64,000 nucleotides of DNA, taken from the NCBI RefSeq assembly GCF_003052515.2, contig NZ_QARE02000008.1:62001-126000 (forward strand), given 5' to 3'. The number at the start of each line of letters is the position of its first letter. Within the stretch, counting starts at the first letter, position 1. Positions 38,913 to 50,603 of the stretch are shown in pieces. The stretch is from Pseudomonas sp. RIT409. GTDB lineage: Bacteria; Pseudomonadota; Gammaproteobacteria; Pseudomonadales; Pseudomonadaceae. The notes under the pieces are model-generated. The model was given only the letters and a program-made list of their open reading frames with translations. It was not told where the DNA came from and did not search any database. The translations under genes were made by a program, and so were the position numbers.

Positions 38913-39185
38913 TTACCCCCAACGCATCACCACCAGCAGCCAGATCAGGGACACTCCCGAGGCCACCCAGATGCTCCAGTCGGTGGCGCCGATCACCAGC
39001 AAATGCAGGTAGGCGCTGCCGAGAAGGCCGATGAACAACCGGTCCCCACGGGTGGTAGCCATTGGCAGAAAACCACGACGTTCGATGCTTGCCGAGCGCA
39101 ATTCCCAGACCGTCATTGCCACCAGCAAGGCAGCGATCGATCCGAAAAACAGGGCAGTCGGCAGTGTCCAGGACATCCACTCCAT
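38913..39185 (-). CDS. Small DUF2160 membrane protein of the ABC importer
   Basis: A 90-residue protein with three hydrophobic segments (TLPTALFFGSIAALLVAMTV, LFIGLLGSAYLHLLVIGA, SIWVASGVSLIWLLVVMRW) and a short charged loop with RRGFLPMATTRGDR. It belongs to DUF2160, a family found almost only inside operons for glycerol-like ABC importers. Its role (perhaps an accessory membrane subunit) is unknown. The start MEWMSW is preceded by GGGAGG at good spacing; the frame is open upstream into the permease gene. It lies 13 bases after the permease stop. Confidence 0.85.
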   Translation of the reverse strand: MEWMSWTLPTALFFGSIAALLVAMTVWELRSASIERRGFLPMATTRGDRLFIGLLGSAYLHLLVIGATDWSIWVASGVSLIWLLVVMRWG

Positions 39186-39198
39186 TTCTTTGCCTCCC

Positions 39199-39999
39199 TC
39201 AGACCCGACCAAGGGCGAAGCCCTTGACCACATGGTTGCGTACGAACCAGATCACCAGCATGCCAGGCAGGATAGTCAACACCCCGGCGGCCGCCAGCAC
39301 GCCCCAGTCGATACCTGACGCCGATACGGTACGGGTCATGACCGCCGCGATCGGCTTGGCATTGACCGACGTCAAGGTCCGCGCGAGCAACAATTCGACC
39401 CAGGAAAACATGAAGCAGAAGAACGCCGTGACACCGATCCCCGAGCCGATCAGCGGGATGAAAATCTTGCCGAAGAACTTGGGAAAGCTATATCCGTCGA
39501 TGTAGGCGGTTTCATCGATCTCCTTGGGCACGCCGGACATGAAGCCTTCCAGGATCCACACCGCCAACGGTACGTTGAACAGGCAGTGAGCGAGCGCGAC
39601 AGCGATGTGGGTGTCGAACAGGCCGATCGACGAATACAGCTGGAAGAACGGCAACAGGAACACAGCCGGTGGCGCCATGCGGTTGGTCAGCAACCAGAAG
39701 AACAAATGCTTGTCGCCCAGAAAACGATAGCGGGAAAACGCATAGGCGGCGGGCAAGGCCACGCTCAGCGAGATCACGGTATTCAAGCAAACGTAATACA
39801 GCGAGTTGATATAGCCGCTGTACCAGCTCTCGTCGGTGAAGATCACCCGGTAGTTGGCCAGCGTGAAATCCTGCGGCCACAGGGTCAGGCCGCCGAGGAT
39901 TTCGGTGTTGGTCTTGAAGGACATGTTGACGAGCCAATAGATCGGCACCAGCAGAAACAGCAGGTAGATCCACAAGGGCAGTGTCTTGCGCAGACTCAT
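39199..39999 (-). CDS. Carbohydrate-type ABC transporter permease (GlpQ-like)
   Basis: A 266-residue permease of the MalG class with six hydrophobic segments, beginning LPLWIYLLFLLVPIYWLVNMSFKTN. The EAA loop that docks the ATPase reads WILEGFMSGVPKEIDETAYIDGYSFPKFFGKIFIPLIGSGIGV. It pairs with the preceding permease. Ten bases separate it from that gene, indicating one operon. The substrate is inferred from the operon as a polyol such as glycerol. Confidence 0.88.
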   Translation of the reverse strand: MSLRKTLPLWIYLLFLLVPIYWLVNMSFKTNTEILGGLTLWPQDFTLANYRVIFTDESWYSGYINSLYYVCLNTVISLSVALPAAYAFSRYRFLGDKHLFFWLLTNRMAPPAVFLLPFFQLYSSIGLFDTHIAVALAHCLFNVPLAVWILEGFMSGVPKEIDETAYIDGYSFPKFFGKIFIPLIGSGIGVTAFFCFMFSWVELLLARTLTSVNAKPIAAVMTRTVSASGIDWGVLAAAGVLTILPGMLVIWFVRNHVVKGFALGRV

Positions 40000-40009
40000 G
40001 GGTCGCTCC

Positions 40010-40868
<859 letters not shown>

Positions 40869-40876
<8 letters not shown>

Positions 40877-41999
40877 GCGGCACCTCGCCGGCCGGCGTGC
40901 GATTCGACTCGGCCTCCAGCAGAAATTCATCGGCGTACAGCATCAACCACTGCGCTGGGAAGCTGATCCAGGCCTGGCCCTGAGGCACCGGCTTGTCTTC
41001 CTGCAAGCGGACTTTCAATGCCTGGCCTGCCAGGTTCAGCGTGAGAATCTTGTAGGTCCCCAAATCTTCGACGTAAGTCACCTGTGCGCACATCGCATCG
41101 TCGAACGGGCCGTCCCAAACATGGACGAACTCGGGCCGGATACCGACCTTGAGGGTTTTCCAGGGCGTCGAAGCCAACCGCTGCTGCAAGGCCTCCGGAA
41201 GCGGAAGGTGAATGCCGCCGAACCCCACACCGCCTGGCTCGGGAGTGACCTCGATCAGGTTCATGCCCGGGCTGCCGATGAAGTAACCGACGAAAGTGTG
41301 GTGAGGCTTTTCGAACAGCTCACGCGGGGTGCCGAACTGTACGATTTGCCCGCCATACATCACCGCGATCTTGTCGGCGAAGGTCGAGGCCTCCAATTGA
41401 TCGTGGGTGACGTAGACCATGGTGATGTTGAATTGCTCGTGAATCTGCTTGAGCTTACGTCGCAGTTTCCACTTCAGGTGCGGGTCGATGACCGTTAGCG
41501 GCTCGTCGAACAGAATCGCCGACACGTCGTCTCGTACCAGCCCGCGCCCCATGGAGACCTTCTGTTTCTCGTCGGCGGTGAGGTTTCTGGCCTTTTTCTT
41601 CAGCAGCGGTTGCAAGTCCAGCACCTCGGCGATTTCCTGCACCTTGGTCTGAATCCTCGGCTCTGGCATGCCCTGATTGCGCAGCGGAAATGCCAGGTTG
41701 TCGTACACCGTCATGGTGTCGTAGACCACGGGAAACTGGAAAACCTGAGCGATGTTGCGCTGCTCGGGGGACATTTCGTTGACCAGGGTCGAATCGAACA
41801 GCACCTTGCCTTCCGACGGGCTGAGCAAACCGGAAATGATGTTGAGCAACGTGGACTTCCCGCACCCCGATGGCCCGAGCAAAGCGTACGCCCCGCCCTG
41901 CTCCCAGATATGAGTCATCTCGCGGATCGCGTAGTCTTCAGGGCCTGTGGGATTTGCGCTGTAGCTGTGTGCGAGTTGTTGCAATCGGATCTCGGCCAT
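40869..41999 (-). CDS. ABC importer ATPase 2 (GlpT-like), degenerate signature motif
   Basis: A 376-residue ATPase of the MalK/UgpC type. Walker A is LLGPSGCGKSTLLN, Walker B is SAILFDEPLTVID, and the switch histidine is intact in YVTHDQLEA. The ABC signature, normally LSGGQ, reads LTADEKQKVSMGRGL, so the conserved Ser-Gly-Gly is gone. A TOBE-type regulatory domain follows from about residue 240. It is probably the partner of the 41999-43093 ATPase in a heterodimer. Its ATG overlaps the stop of that gene by one base (TGATG), pointing to coupled translation and equal amounts. Confidence 0.88.
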
Positions 42000-43093
42000 C
42001 AGGCAACCCTCGCCATGCGCAGGCCCGGCGCTTGAATCAGACCGCCCTGCTGATCGAAAACGAACAGTTTGTGAGTGGGGATGTACACGCGAATCGGCGT
42101 ATCGACGTCGTATTCATGAACACCTGGCAAGTGCAGCACCAATGAGAAGTGCTCGTTGCGCACGTGCAGGAAGGTTTCTGAACCGCTGATTTCTGCAAGC
42201 TCGACGGTAACCGCCAGTTCCAGATCGTCATCGTTGGACGGCACCAGGCTCAAGTGACTGGGGCGCACGCCGAAACGGTAGTCGCCATCGCCGATCTTGC
42301 GCAGGTCAACGTTGAGCGGGAAGTGCACGAAATTGGCAAAGCTGACTTCATTGCCCTCGATGCGCCCCGGCATCAGGTTGATCGGAGGCTCGGAGAACAG
42401 CTCGGCCGCCAGCACGGTTTTCGGCTGGTGATACACCTCAGACGTCTTGCCGCTCTGAATCACCCGACCTTCGTGAAGGATCGTGGTGGTCCCGCCCAAG
42501 GCCAATGCTTCGTTGGGCTCGGTAGTGGCATAGACCGCAATGGTGTTGCGAGTCTCGAACAACTGGCGCATTTCCTGACGCAGCTCTTCACGCAGCTTGT
42601 AATCGAGGTTGACCAACGGTTCATCGAACAGAATCAGCTCGGCGTCCTTGACCAGGGCGCGGGCCATGGCCGTGCGCTGCTGTTGGCCACCGGAGAGTTC
42701 AAGGGGGTAACGGCCGAGAAACTTCTCGATCCGCAGCATCCCGGCGGTTTCACGGACGCGGCGCTCGATTTCGTCTTTAGGCATCTTTGCCTGACGCAGC
42801 GGCGAGGCGATGTTGTCGAACACCGTCATGCTGGGGTAGTTGATGAACTGCTGATAGACCATCGAAACGTTGCGGTGCCGCACCGCAACCTGGGTGACAT
42901 CTTTGCCATTCATCAGTACCCGGCCGCTGTCCGGCTTGTCCAGGCCGGCCATCAAGCGCATCAGGCTGGTTTTGCCTGATAAGGTGCGCCCCAGCAATAC
43001 GTTGAATGACCCAGGTTCGAAGCTCAGCGAGGCGTCGTCGATCCAGATCTGACCGTCGACCGTGCGGCTGACGTGCTCAAGCGTGAGAGACAT
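41999..43093 (-). CDS. ABC importer ATPase 1 (GlpS-like), missing switch histidine
   Basis: A 364-residue ATPase of the MalK type and first gene of the operon. Walker A is [15 protein letters not shown], the signature [15 protein letters not shown] is intact, and Walker B is [12 protein letters not shown]. Where the switch (H-loop) His is expected in a VTHD motif it has [10 protein letters not shown], so that histidine is absent. A TOBE-like domain fills the C-terminal third. The start [10 protein letters not shown] is preceded by AAAGGG; the frame is open far upstream but only through the regulatory region. Transcription probably starts at the sigma-54 promoter 82 bases upstream. Confidence 0.88.
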   Translation of the reverse strand: MSLTLEHVSRTVDGQIWIDDASLSFEPGSFNVLLGRTLSGKTSLMRLMAGLDKPDSGRVLMNGKDVTQVAVRHRNVSMVYQQFINYPSMTVFDNIASPLRQAKMPKDEIERRVRETAGMLRIEKFLGRYPLELSGGQQQRTAMARALVKDAELILFDEPLVNLDYKLREELRQEMRQLFETRNTIAVYATTEPNEALALGGTTTILHEGRVIQSGKTSEVYHQPKTVLAAELFSEPPINLMPGRIEGNEVSFANFVHFPLNVDLRKIGDGDYRFGVRPSHLSLVPSNDDDLELAVTVELAEISGSETFLHVRNEHFSLVLHLPGVHEYDVDTPIRVYIPTHKLFVFDQQGGLIQAPGLRMARVA

Positions 43094-43103
43094 GACGTGC
43101 CCT

Positions 43104-43111
43104 TTGTTATT
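43104..43111 (-). promoter_or_regulatory. Crc/Hfq CA motif at the start of the ABC-importer operon
   Basis: AATAACAA on the minus strand matches AAnAAnAA and is followed at once by the AAAGGG ribosome-binding site of ATPase 1. A second near-match (AACAAGAC) lies 8-15 bases further upstream. Catabolite repression of the importer is inferred. Confidence 0.55.
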
Positions 43112-43174
43112 TGTCTTGTTCGGGTGAAGCGTTTTTGAATCTTGCGGGTGACATTCGTCGACCGCTTGTTGGAT

Positions 43175-43190
43175 AGCGACAATCGTGCCA
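43175..43190 (-). promoter_or_regulatory. Sigma-54 promoter of the ABC-importer operon
   Basis: TGGCACGATTGTCGCT on the minus strand: GG and GC separated by exactly ten bases, with one mismatch to the consensus TGGCACG-N4-TTGCW (C for the second T). It lies 82 bases upstream of the first ATPase start. A sigma-54 activator gene is encoded next to it in divergent orientation. Confidence 0.8.
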
Positions 43191-43261
43191 AACCATCTTC
43201 GCAAGTGAACACGACGCCAGAAGCATCGTTCCAGAGCCTTCAACGTCACCTGCTCTGCGAA

Positions 43262-43359
43262 TGAACATTCGTAGGTGAACACAAATGAACAGGAAAGACT
43301 GAACAGCTGAACAAAATGAACATTGACTTTGAACACATCTGAACAACAATGGGTGAACG
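43262..43359. promoter_or_regulatory. Array of TGAACA direct repeats (candidate enhancer sites)
   Basis: TGAACA begins at 43262, 43276, 43286, 43300, 43308, 43317, 43330 and 43340, with TGAACG at 43354 and an outlying TGAACA at 43206. Eight copies in 84 bases, all in one orientation. Steps range from 8 to 14 bases and average near one helical turn. The array is 72-170 bases upstream of the -24 element, the usual place for sigma-54 enhancer sites, and just upstream of the activator gene. Confidence 0.7.
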
Positions 43360-43429
43360 TTTCGAGCACGGATGCTCCGCCAAATCGGTACCCCAAAAAA
43401 CAATAAAAGTATCAGGACGGAGCCAGCCT

Positions 43430-45253
<1,824 letters not shown>

Positions 45254-45284
45254 CTGTGGATTAGTGCCGCCAGAGCCGACGCCG

Positions 45285-45804
45285 TCGCGGGCAAGCGCGC
45301 TCCTACAGGTGGAACGCGATCACTTGTAGGAGCGCGCTTGCCCGCGACAGCGTCGGGCCTGCGATGAAGATCCATCTGACACCCCTCGATCTCGGGCAAC
45401 CGCAATCCCACAGCGGGATCAGCAGCGCACGACGGTTCCGCGACGGCCGCAAATCCCGTAGGAGCGCGCTTGCCCGCGACAGTGTCGGGCCTGCGATGAA
45501 GATCCGTCTGACACCCCTCGATCTCGCGCAACCGCAATCCCACAGCGGGATCAGTAGCGCACGACGGTTCCCGGCGGCCACGAATCCCGTAGGAGCGCGC
45601 TTGCCCGCGACAGTGTCGGGCCTGGGATGAAGATCCGCCTGACACACCCCATGACAGCCAAGCGCGATCCCACAGCGGATCAGTAGCGCACGACGGTTCC
45701 GCGACGGCCGCAAATCCCGTAGGAGCGCGCTTGCCCGCGACGGCGTCGGGCCTGCGATGAAGATCCGTCTGACACCCCGCCATGGCGGGTAAGCGCGAAC
45801 CTAC
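45285..45804. repeat. Tandem array of REP-bounded 131-bp repeats
   Basis: GTAGGAGCGCGCTTGCCC occurs at 45326, 45458, 45589 and 45719 (steps 132, 131, 130). An inverted copy at 45285-45306 forms the left border and a degenerate inverted copy the right. Between the REP cores each unit repeats a block with GATGAAGATCCGTCTGACAC and a block with GCGCACGACGGTTCC. Units differ by scattered substitutions, and the third lacks part of the Leu-Asp-Leu-like block. It fills the 580-base gap between the activator gene and cysS. No gene is supported here; open frames across it are produced by the repeat. Confidence 0.9.
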
Positions 45805-45833
45805 CGCGATAACGTTTTATCAGGCGCTAGCGA

Positions 45834-47216
45834 TCAATCCGCCAAACGCCAGGTCGTTGTGCCCTTGCTGTCTTCCACGACCACCCCCATGGCGGTGAGT
45901 TCGTCACGGATGCGGTCGGATTCACCCCAGTTCTTATCCGCACGCGCCTGGAGGCGTGCAGCGATCAACGCCTCGACCTGGGCCGCATCCACCCGCCCTT
46001 CTGCACCGGCGCGCAGAAAATCGTCCGCTTCCAGTTGCAGCACACCCAACACACTGGCCAATTGCTTGAGCCGGGCGGCCAGACCGGCCGCGGCGGCCAC
46101 GTCGGAATCGCGCAAACGGTTGATTTCCCGGACCATCTCGAACAGCACTGCACAGGCTTCCGGCGTACCGAAGTCGTCGTCCATTGCCGCCGAAAAGCGC
46201 TCGACGAAAGCCTCGCCGCCAGCAGCTTCCGCCACGGGCAACCCTTTAAGCGCGTGATAGAAACGCTCCAACGCGCCTTTGGATTCTTTCAGGCTGTCTT
46301 CGGAATAGTTGATCGCACTGCGGTAATGGCTGGACACCAGCAGGTAGCGCACCACTTCCGGATGGTATTTATCCAGCACATCGCGGATGGTGAAGAAGTT
46401 GTTCAAGGATTTGGACATCTTCTCGCCATTGATGCGGATCATGCCGCAATGCATCCAGGCATTGGCGTAGGTCTTGCCGGTCGCGGCCTCGCTCTGGGCG
46501 ATTTCGTTCTCGTGGTGCGGGAATTCCAGATCGGAGCCGCCACCATGAATGTCGAACGTCTCACCCAAGCAGCAGGTCGACATCACCGAGCATTCAATGT
46601 GCCACCCCGGACGCCCTGGCCCCCATGGCGACTCCCAGCTCGGCTCGCCCGGCTTGACGCCTTTCCACAGCACGAAATCCAGAGGATCGTCTTTCGCTTC
46701 GTCGACCTCGATCCGCGCACCGATGCGCAGGTCTTCGATCTTCTTGCGCGACAGCTTGCCGTAGCCCAGGAATTTCCCGACGCGGTAATACACGTCGCCA
46801 TTGCCCGGCGCATAGGCATAACCCTTGTCGATCAAGCGCTGGATCATGTCGTGCATGCCACCGATGTAATCCGTGGCGCGGGGTTCCAGGTCCGGCTTGA
46901 GAATGTTCAGGCGCGCTTCGTCTTCGTGCATCGCGTCGATCATGCGTGCCGTCAGCGCGTCGAACGGTTCGCCGTTCTCGCGGGCGCGGTTGATGATCTT
47001 GTCGTCGATGTCCGTGATATTGCGCACGTAGGTCAGGTCGTAGCCGCTGAAACGCAGCCAGCGGGTGACCAGGTCGAACGCGACCATGCTGCGGCCATGG
47101 CCCAGGTGGCAGTAGTCGTAGACGGTCATGCCGCAGACGTACATGCGCACCTTGTTGCCATCTAGCGGTTTGAAGACTTCTTTGCTCTTGGTGAGCGTGT
47201 TGTAGATCGAAAGCAC
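45834..47216 (-). CDS. cysS: Cysteinyl-tRNA synthetase
   Basis: A 460-residue class I synthetase of normal length. The HIGH motif is HLGHGRSM near residue 37, the KMSKS motif is [11 protein letters not shown] near residue 268. The zinc ligands are in [18 protein letters not shown] and [11 protein letters not shown]. It charges tRNA-Cys with cysteine. It lies directly downstream of glnS on the same strand with a nine-base gap, so the two synthetases are probably co-transcribed, a common pseudomonad arrangement. Confidence 0.97.
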   Translation of the reverse strand: MLSIYNTLTKSKEVFKPLDGNKVRMYVCGMTVYDYCHLGHGRSMVAFDLVTRWLRFSGYDLTYVRNITDIDDKIINRARENGEPFDALTARMIDAMHEDEARLNILKPDLEPRATDYIGGMHDMIQRLIDKGYAYAPGNGDVYYRVGKFLGYGKLSRKKIEDLRIGARIEVDEAKDDPLDFVLWKGVKPGEPSWESPWGPGRPGWHIECSVMSTCCLGETFDIHGGGSDLEFPHHENEIAQSEAATGKTYANAWMHCGMIRINGEKMSKSLNNFFTIRDVLDKYHPEVVRYLLVSSHYRSAINYSEDSLKESKGALERFYHALKGLPVAEAAGGEAFVERFSAAMDDDFGTPEACAVLFEMVREINRLRDSDVAAAAGLAARLKQLASVLGVLQLEADDFLRAGAEGRVDAAQVEALIAARLQARADKNWGESDRIRDELTAMGVVVEDSKGTTTWRLAD

Positions 47217-47225
47217 TGTCCTACC

Positions 47226-48923
47226 TCAACTCCAGGAATCGCGCAGTGTCACTGTGCGGTTGAATACCGGCTTGCCCGGTTTCGAGTCCTTCAGATCCGC
47301 GCAGAAATACCCTTCGCGTTCGAACTGGAAACGGTCTTCCGGCTGAGCTTCGCCCAACGACGGCTCGGCCCGACAACCAGTGAGCACTTGCAGTGAGCCC
47401 GGGTTGATGTTGTCCAGGAAGGTCTTGCCCTCCTCCGCCTTTTCAGGGTTCGCGGACAGGAACAGGCGGTCATAGAGACGCACTTCGCACTCGACGCTTT
47501 CAGCGGCAGGCACCCAGTGGATGACGCCCTTGACCTTCCGCCCCTCCGGGTTCTTGCCCAAGGTGTCCGGGTCATAGGAGCAACGCAATTCGACGATGTT
47601 GCCCTCGGCGTCCTTGATCGCCTCATCGGCACGGATCACGTAGCTGCCCCGCAGGCGCACTTCGCCGTTCGGCTCCAGGCGCTTGTAGCCTTTTGGCGGT
47701 TCTTCCATGAAGTCATCGCGATCGATGTAGATCTCACGAGAGAACGGCAACTTGCGAACGCCCAGCGCTTCCTGCTGCGGATGCCGCGGCAGCTCCAAAT
47801 GATCGACCTTGCCCTCGGGGTAGTTGGTGATGACGACCTTCAAGGGGCGCAGCACGCACATGGCGCGCGGCGCATTGTGGTCCAGATCCTGGCGGATGCT
47901 GAATTCGAGCATGCCGAAATCGACGACACCGTCGGAACGGTTGGTGCCGATCATCTCGCAGAAGTTGCGGATCGACGCCGGGGTGTAGCCGCGGCGACGG
48001 AAGCCCGACAGGGTCGACATGCGCGGGTCGTCCCAGCCGCTGACGTGCTGTTCGTCCACCAATTGCTTGAGCTTGCGCTTGCTGGTGATGGTGTAGTTCA
48101 GGTTAAGGCGCGAGAACTCGTACTGGCGCGGTTTGCAGGGCACCGGCAGGTTGTCGAGGAACCAGTCGTACAGCGGACGGTGGCTTTCGAATTCAAGGGT
48201 GCAGATCGAGTGAGTGATGCCCTCGATGGCATCCGACTGCCCGTGGGTGAAGTCGTAGATCGGATAGATGCACCACTTGTCGCCGGTCTGGTGGTGATGG
48301 GCGTGGCGGATGCGGTACAGGATCGGGTCACGCAGGTTCATGTTAGGCGACGCCATGTCGATCTTCGCACGCAGCACGCGGGCGCCGTCTTCGAATTCGC
48401 CGTCTTTCATGCGGGTGAACAGGTCCAGGTTTTCCTCGACGCTGCGATCGCGGAACGGGCTGTTCTTGCCGGGTTCGGTCAGGGTGCCACGGTATTCCCG
48501 AGCCTGCTCGGGCGTCAGGTCGTCGACGTAGGCCTTGCCGGCCTTGATCAGGTCGATGGCCCACAGGTAAAGCTGGTCGAAATACTGCGAGGCATAGCGC
48601 ACTTCACCGGCCCATTCGAAGCCCAGCCATTTGACGTCGCGCTCGATGGCGTCGATGTATTCCTGATCTTCCTTGGCCGGGTTGGTGTCGTCGAAGCGCA
48701 GGTGCGTGACGCCGCCGAATTCCTGAGCCAGACCAAAATTGACGCAGATCGATTTGGCATGACCAATGTGCAGGTAGCCGTTGGGCTCCGGCGGAAAGCG
48801 GGTCACGATCTTGGTGTGCTTGCCCGAATCCAGGTCTGCCTGCACGATCGGGCGCAGGAAGTTGGTGGGAATGGCAGGGCCTGCCTTGGTATTGGCAGCA
48901 GCGTCTTGAGTGGGCTTGCTCAT
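47226..48923 (-). CDS. glnS: Glutaminyl-tRNA synthetase
   Basis: A 565-residue class I synthetase. The HIGH motif lies in [22 protein letters not shown] (His-Ile-Gly-His), the KMSKS counterpart is TSKRKLKQL, and the tRNA-specificity segment [25 protein letters not shown] is typical of GlnRS. C-terminal anticodon-binding beta barrels end at LRDSW. The start [11 protein letters not shown] is at 48923; the frame is open upstream without similarity. It is divergent from ppiB, and the 282-base gap contains both promoters. Confidence 0.97.
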   Translation of the reverse strand: MSKPTQDAAANTKAGPAIPTNFLRPIVQADLDSGKHTKIVTRFPPEPNGYLHIGHAKSICVNFGLAQEFGGVTHLRFDDTNPAKEDQEYIDAIERDVKWLGFEWAGEVRYASQYFDQLYLWAIDLIKAGKAYVDDLTPEQAREYRGTLTEPGKNSPFRDRSVEENLDLFTRMKDGEFEDGARVLRAKIDMASPNMNLRDPILYRIRHAHHHQTGDKWCIYPIYDFTHGQSDAIEGITHSICTLEFESHRPLYDWFLDNLPVPCKPRQYEFSRLNLNYTITSKRKLKQLVDEQHVSGWDDPRMSTLSGFRRRGYTPASIRNFCEMIGTNRSDGVVDFGMLEFSIRQDLDHNAPRAMCVLRPLKVVITNYPEGKVDHLELPRHPQQEALGVRKLPFSREIYIDRDDFMEEPPKGYKRLEPNGEVRLRGSYVIRADEAIKDAEGNIVELRCSYDPDTLGKNPEGRKVKGVIHWVPAAESVECEVRLYDRLFLSANPEKAEEGKTFLDNINPGSLQVLTGCRAEPSLGEAQPEDRFQFEREGYFCADLKDSKPGKPVFNRTVTLRDSWS

Positions 48924-49205
48924 AGGATCCTTGAAAACCTGACAGTCGCGGCCAGGGTAGGCCGAATAAATCAAAGCGCCTATCATAGCCGAACCTGTCA
49001 AGCCCCTGACAGCGCGGCGTGACAAAACTGCCGCACCCGGGCCGCAATGCTGTGCTCCAGCGTTTCAATCGTGACTTTCGTTTGTACGGCTGGCCTCTGT
49101 AAACTGCGCGTCTGGGTGAAATCCGCGACACTTGCAGCCTCGAAGCAGCGTTGCAATCCGCGATCGACACGTCCAACCACGCATTCCAAAAGAGCGACTG
49201 AGCAC

Positions 49206-49709
49206 ATGTCCAAAGTAAAGCTGACCACCAACCACGGTGACATCGTCCTGCAACTGAACGCTGAAAAAGCGCCGATCACTGTCGCCAACTTCATCGAATA
49301 CGTAAACGCTGGTCACTACAGCAACACCGTATTCCACCGCGTCATCGGCAACTTCATGATCCAGGGCGGCGGTTTCGAACCCGGCATGAAGGAAAAGAAA
49401 GACAAGCGTCCAAGCATCCAGAACGAAGCCGACAACGGCCTGCCGAATAAGAAGTACTCGATCGCCATGGCCCGTACCATGGAACCGCATTCGGCCTCGG
49501 CGCAATTCTTCATCAACGTCGCAGACAACAGCTTCCTGAACCACAGCGCCAAGACCGTCCAGGGCTGGGGCTATGCCGTATTCGGTGAAGTGATCGAAGG
49601 TTCGGACACCGTCGACAAGATCAAGGGCGTGGCCACCACCTCCAAAGCGGGCCATCAGGACGTACCACAAGAAGACGTGATCATCGAGAAAGCCGAGATC
49701 ATTGAGTGA
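49206..49709 (+). CDS. ppiB: Cytoplasmic cyclophilin-type peptidyl-prolyl isomerase
   Basis: A 167-residue cyclophilin with no signal peptide. The family signature is [24 protein letters not shown], including the catalytic Arg in [22 protein letters not shown] and [18 protein letters not shown] follow. It accelerates prolyl isomerisation of cytosolic proteins. It starts at [12 protein letters not shown]. It overlaps lpxH by four bases (GTGA), so the two are translationally coupled; the cysS-glnS/ppiB-lpxH cluster is conserved in gammaproteobacteria. Confidence 0.95.
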   Translation: MSKVKLTTNHGDIVLQLNAEKAPITVANFIEYVNAGHYSNTVFHRVIGNFMIQGGGFEPGMKEKKDKRPSIQNEADNGLPNKKYSIAMARTMEPHSASAQFFINVADNSFLNHSAKTVQGWGYAVFGEVIEGSDTVDKIKGVATTSKAGHQDVPQEDVIIEKAEIIE

Positions 49710-50470
49710 TACTGCTGATCTCCGATCTGCATCTGGAAGAAGGACGCCCGGACATCACCCGGGCGTTTCTGGATCTGCTCAGCGACCGCGCCCACGGTGC
49801 CGAGTCGCTGTACATTCTCGGCGACTTCTTCGAAGTCTGGATTGGCGACGACGCCATGTCGCCCTTCCAGCGCTCGATCTGCGAAGCGCTGCGTGCCCTG
49901 AGCGACAGCGGCACGCAGGTCTTCCTGATGCACGGCAACCGCGATTTCCTGATTGGCAAGGCGTTTTGCAAAGCGGCAGGTTGCACACTGCTGCGCGACC
50001 CGAGCGTGGTGCACTTCAACGGCGAACCGGTGTTATTGATGCACGGCGATAGCCTGTGCACCCGTGATGAAGGCTACATGCGCCTGCGCCGCTACCTGCG
50101 CAATCCGCTGACATTGTGGATATTGCGTCACCTTCCGCTAAGCACCCGGCACAAGCTGGCGCGCAAACTGCGCAGCGAAAGCCGCGCTCAGACGCGCATG
50201 AAAGCCAATGATATTGTCGATGTCACCCCGGACGAAGTGCCGCGGGTCATGGCGACACATGGGGTAAAGACCTTGATCCATGGTCACACCCACCGTCCCG
50301 CCATCCACAAACTGCAGATCGGCAATGACACGGCGCAGCGCATCGTGCTGGGAGATTGGGACCGCGAAGGCTGGGCCTTGCAGGTCGATGAGCAGGGCTT
50401 TCAACTGACCTCTTTCGGGTTTGTGCCGGAGCAGCCATTGGCGTTGCCGCACAGCCCTCAGACGCCTTGA
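49706..50470 (+). CDS. lpxH: UDP-2,3-diacylglucosamine diphosphatase
   Basis: A 254-residue metallophosphoesterase. Metal-binding motifs in order are ISDLHLEE (D-x-H), [13 protein letters not shown] (G-D), [12 protein letters not shown] (G-N-R-D), MHGDSL, and [15 protein letters not shown] (G-H-T-H). It removes UMP from UDP-2,3-diacylglucosamine to give lipid X in lipid A synthesis at the inner-membrane surface. The start codon is GTG at 49706, chosen because [13 protein letters not shown] is the standard N-terminus; it overlaps the ppiB stop. A palindromic repeat element follows the stop immediately. Confidence 0.94.
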   Translation: MILLISDLHLEEGRPDITRAFLDLLSDRAHGAESLYILGDFFEVWIGDDAMSPFQRSICEALRALSDSGTQVFLMHGNRDFLIGKAFCKAAGCTLLRDPSVVHFNGEPVLLMHGDSLCTRDEGYMRLRRYLRNPLTLWILRHLPLSTRHKLARKLRSESRAQTRMKANDIVDVTPDEVPRVMATHGVKTLIHGHTHRPAIHKLQIGNDTAQRIVLGDWDREGWALQVDEQGFQLTSFGFVPEQPLALPHSPQTP

Positions 50471-50579
50471 TCGTTCCCACGCTCCGCGTGGGAATGCACC
50501 TCGTGACGCTCCGCGTCACATCGAAGGCGGACGCGGAGCGTCCTGGGCGGTGTTCCCACGCGGAGCGTGGGAACAATCA
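50469..50579. repeat. Palindromic intergenic element (TTCCCACG type), copy 2
   Basis: Same layout as 17979-18087: an outer palindrome with TTCCCACGCTCCGCGTGG, an inner GACGCGGAGCGTC block, and an outer inverted palindrome ending GTGGGAACAATCA. It separates the convergent lpxH and MFS transporter genes and could also act as a terminator. Confidence 0.82.
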
Positions 50580-50603
50580 TCAACAATCTTAAGCCAACGG
50601 CGA

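Noticed and set aside
45285..45804. Direct repeats with regular spacing resembling a CRISPR array.
   Set aside because: The spacers between repeat cores are themselves repeated rather than unique, unit size is about 131 bp, and no cas genes are present.
49047..49205. In-frame N-terminal extension of ppiB.
   Set aside because: Cyclophilins of this group begin at MSKVKLTT; the upstream codons read as promoter/leader sequence and show no similarity.
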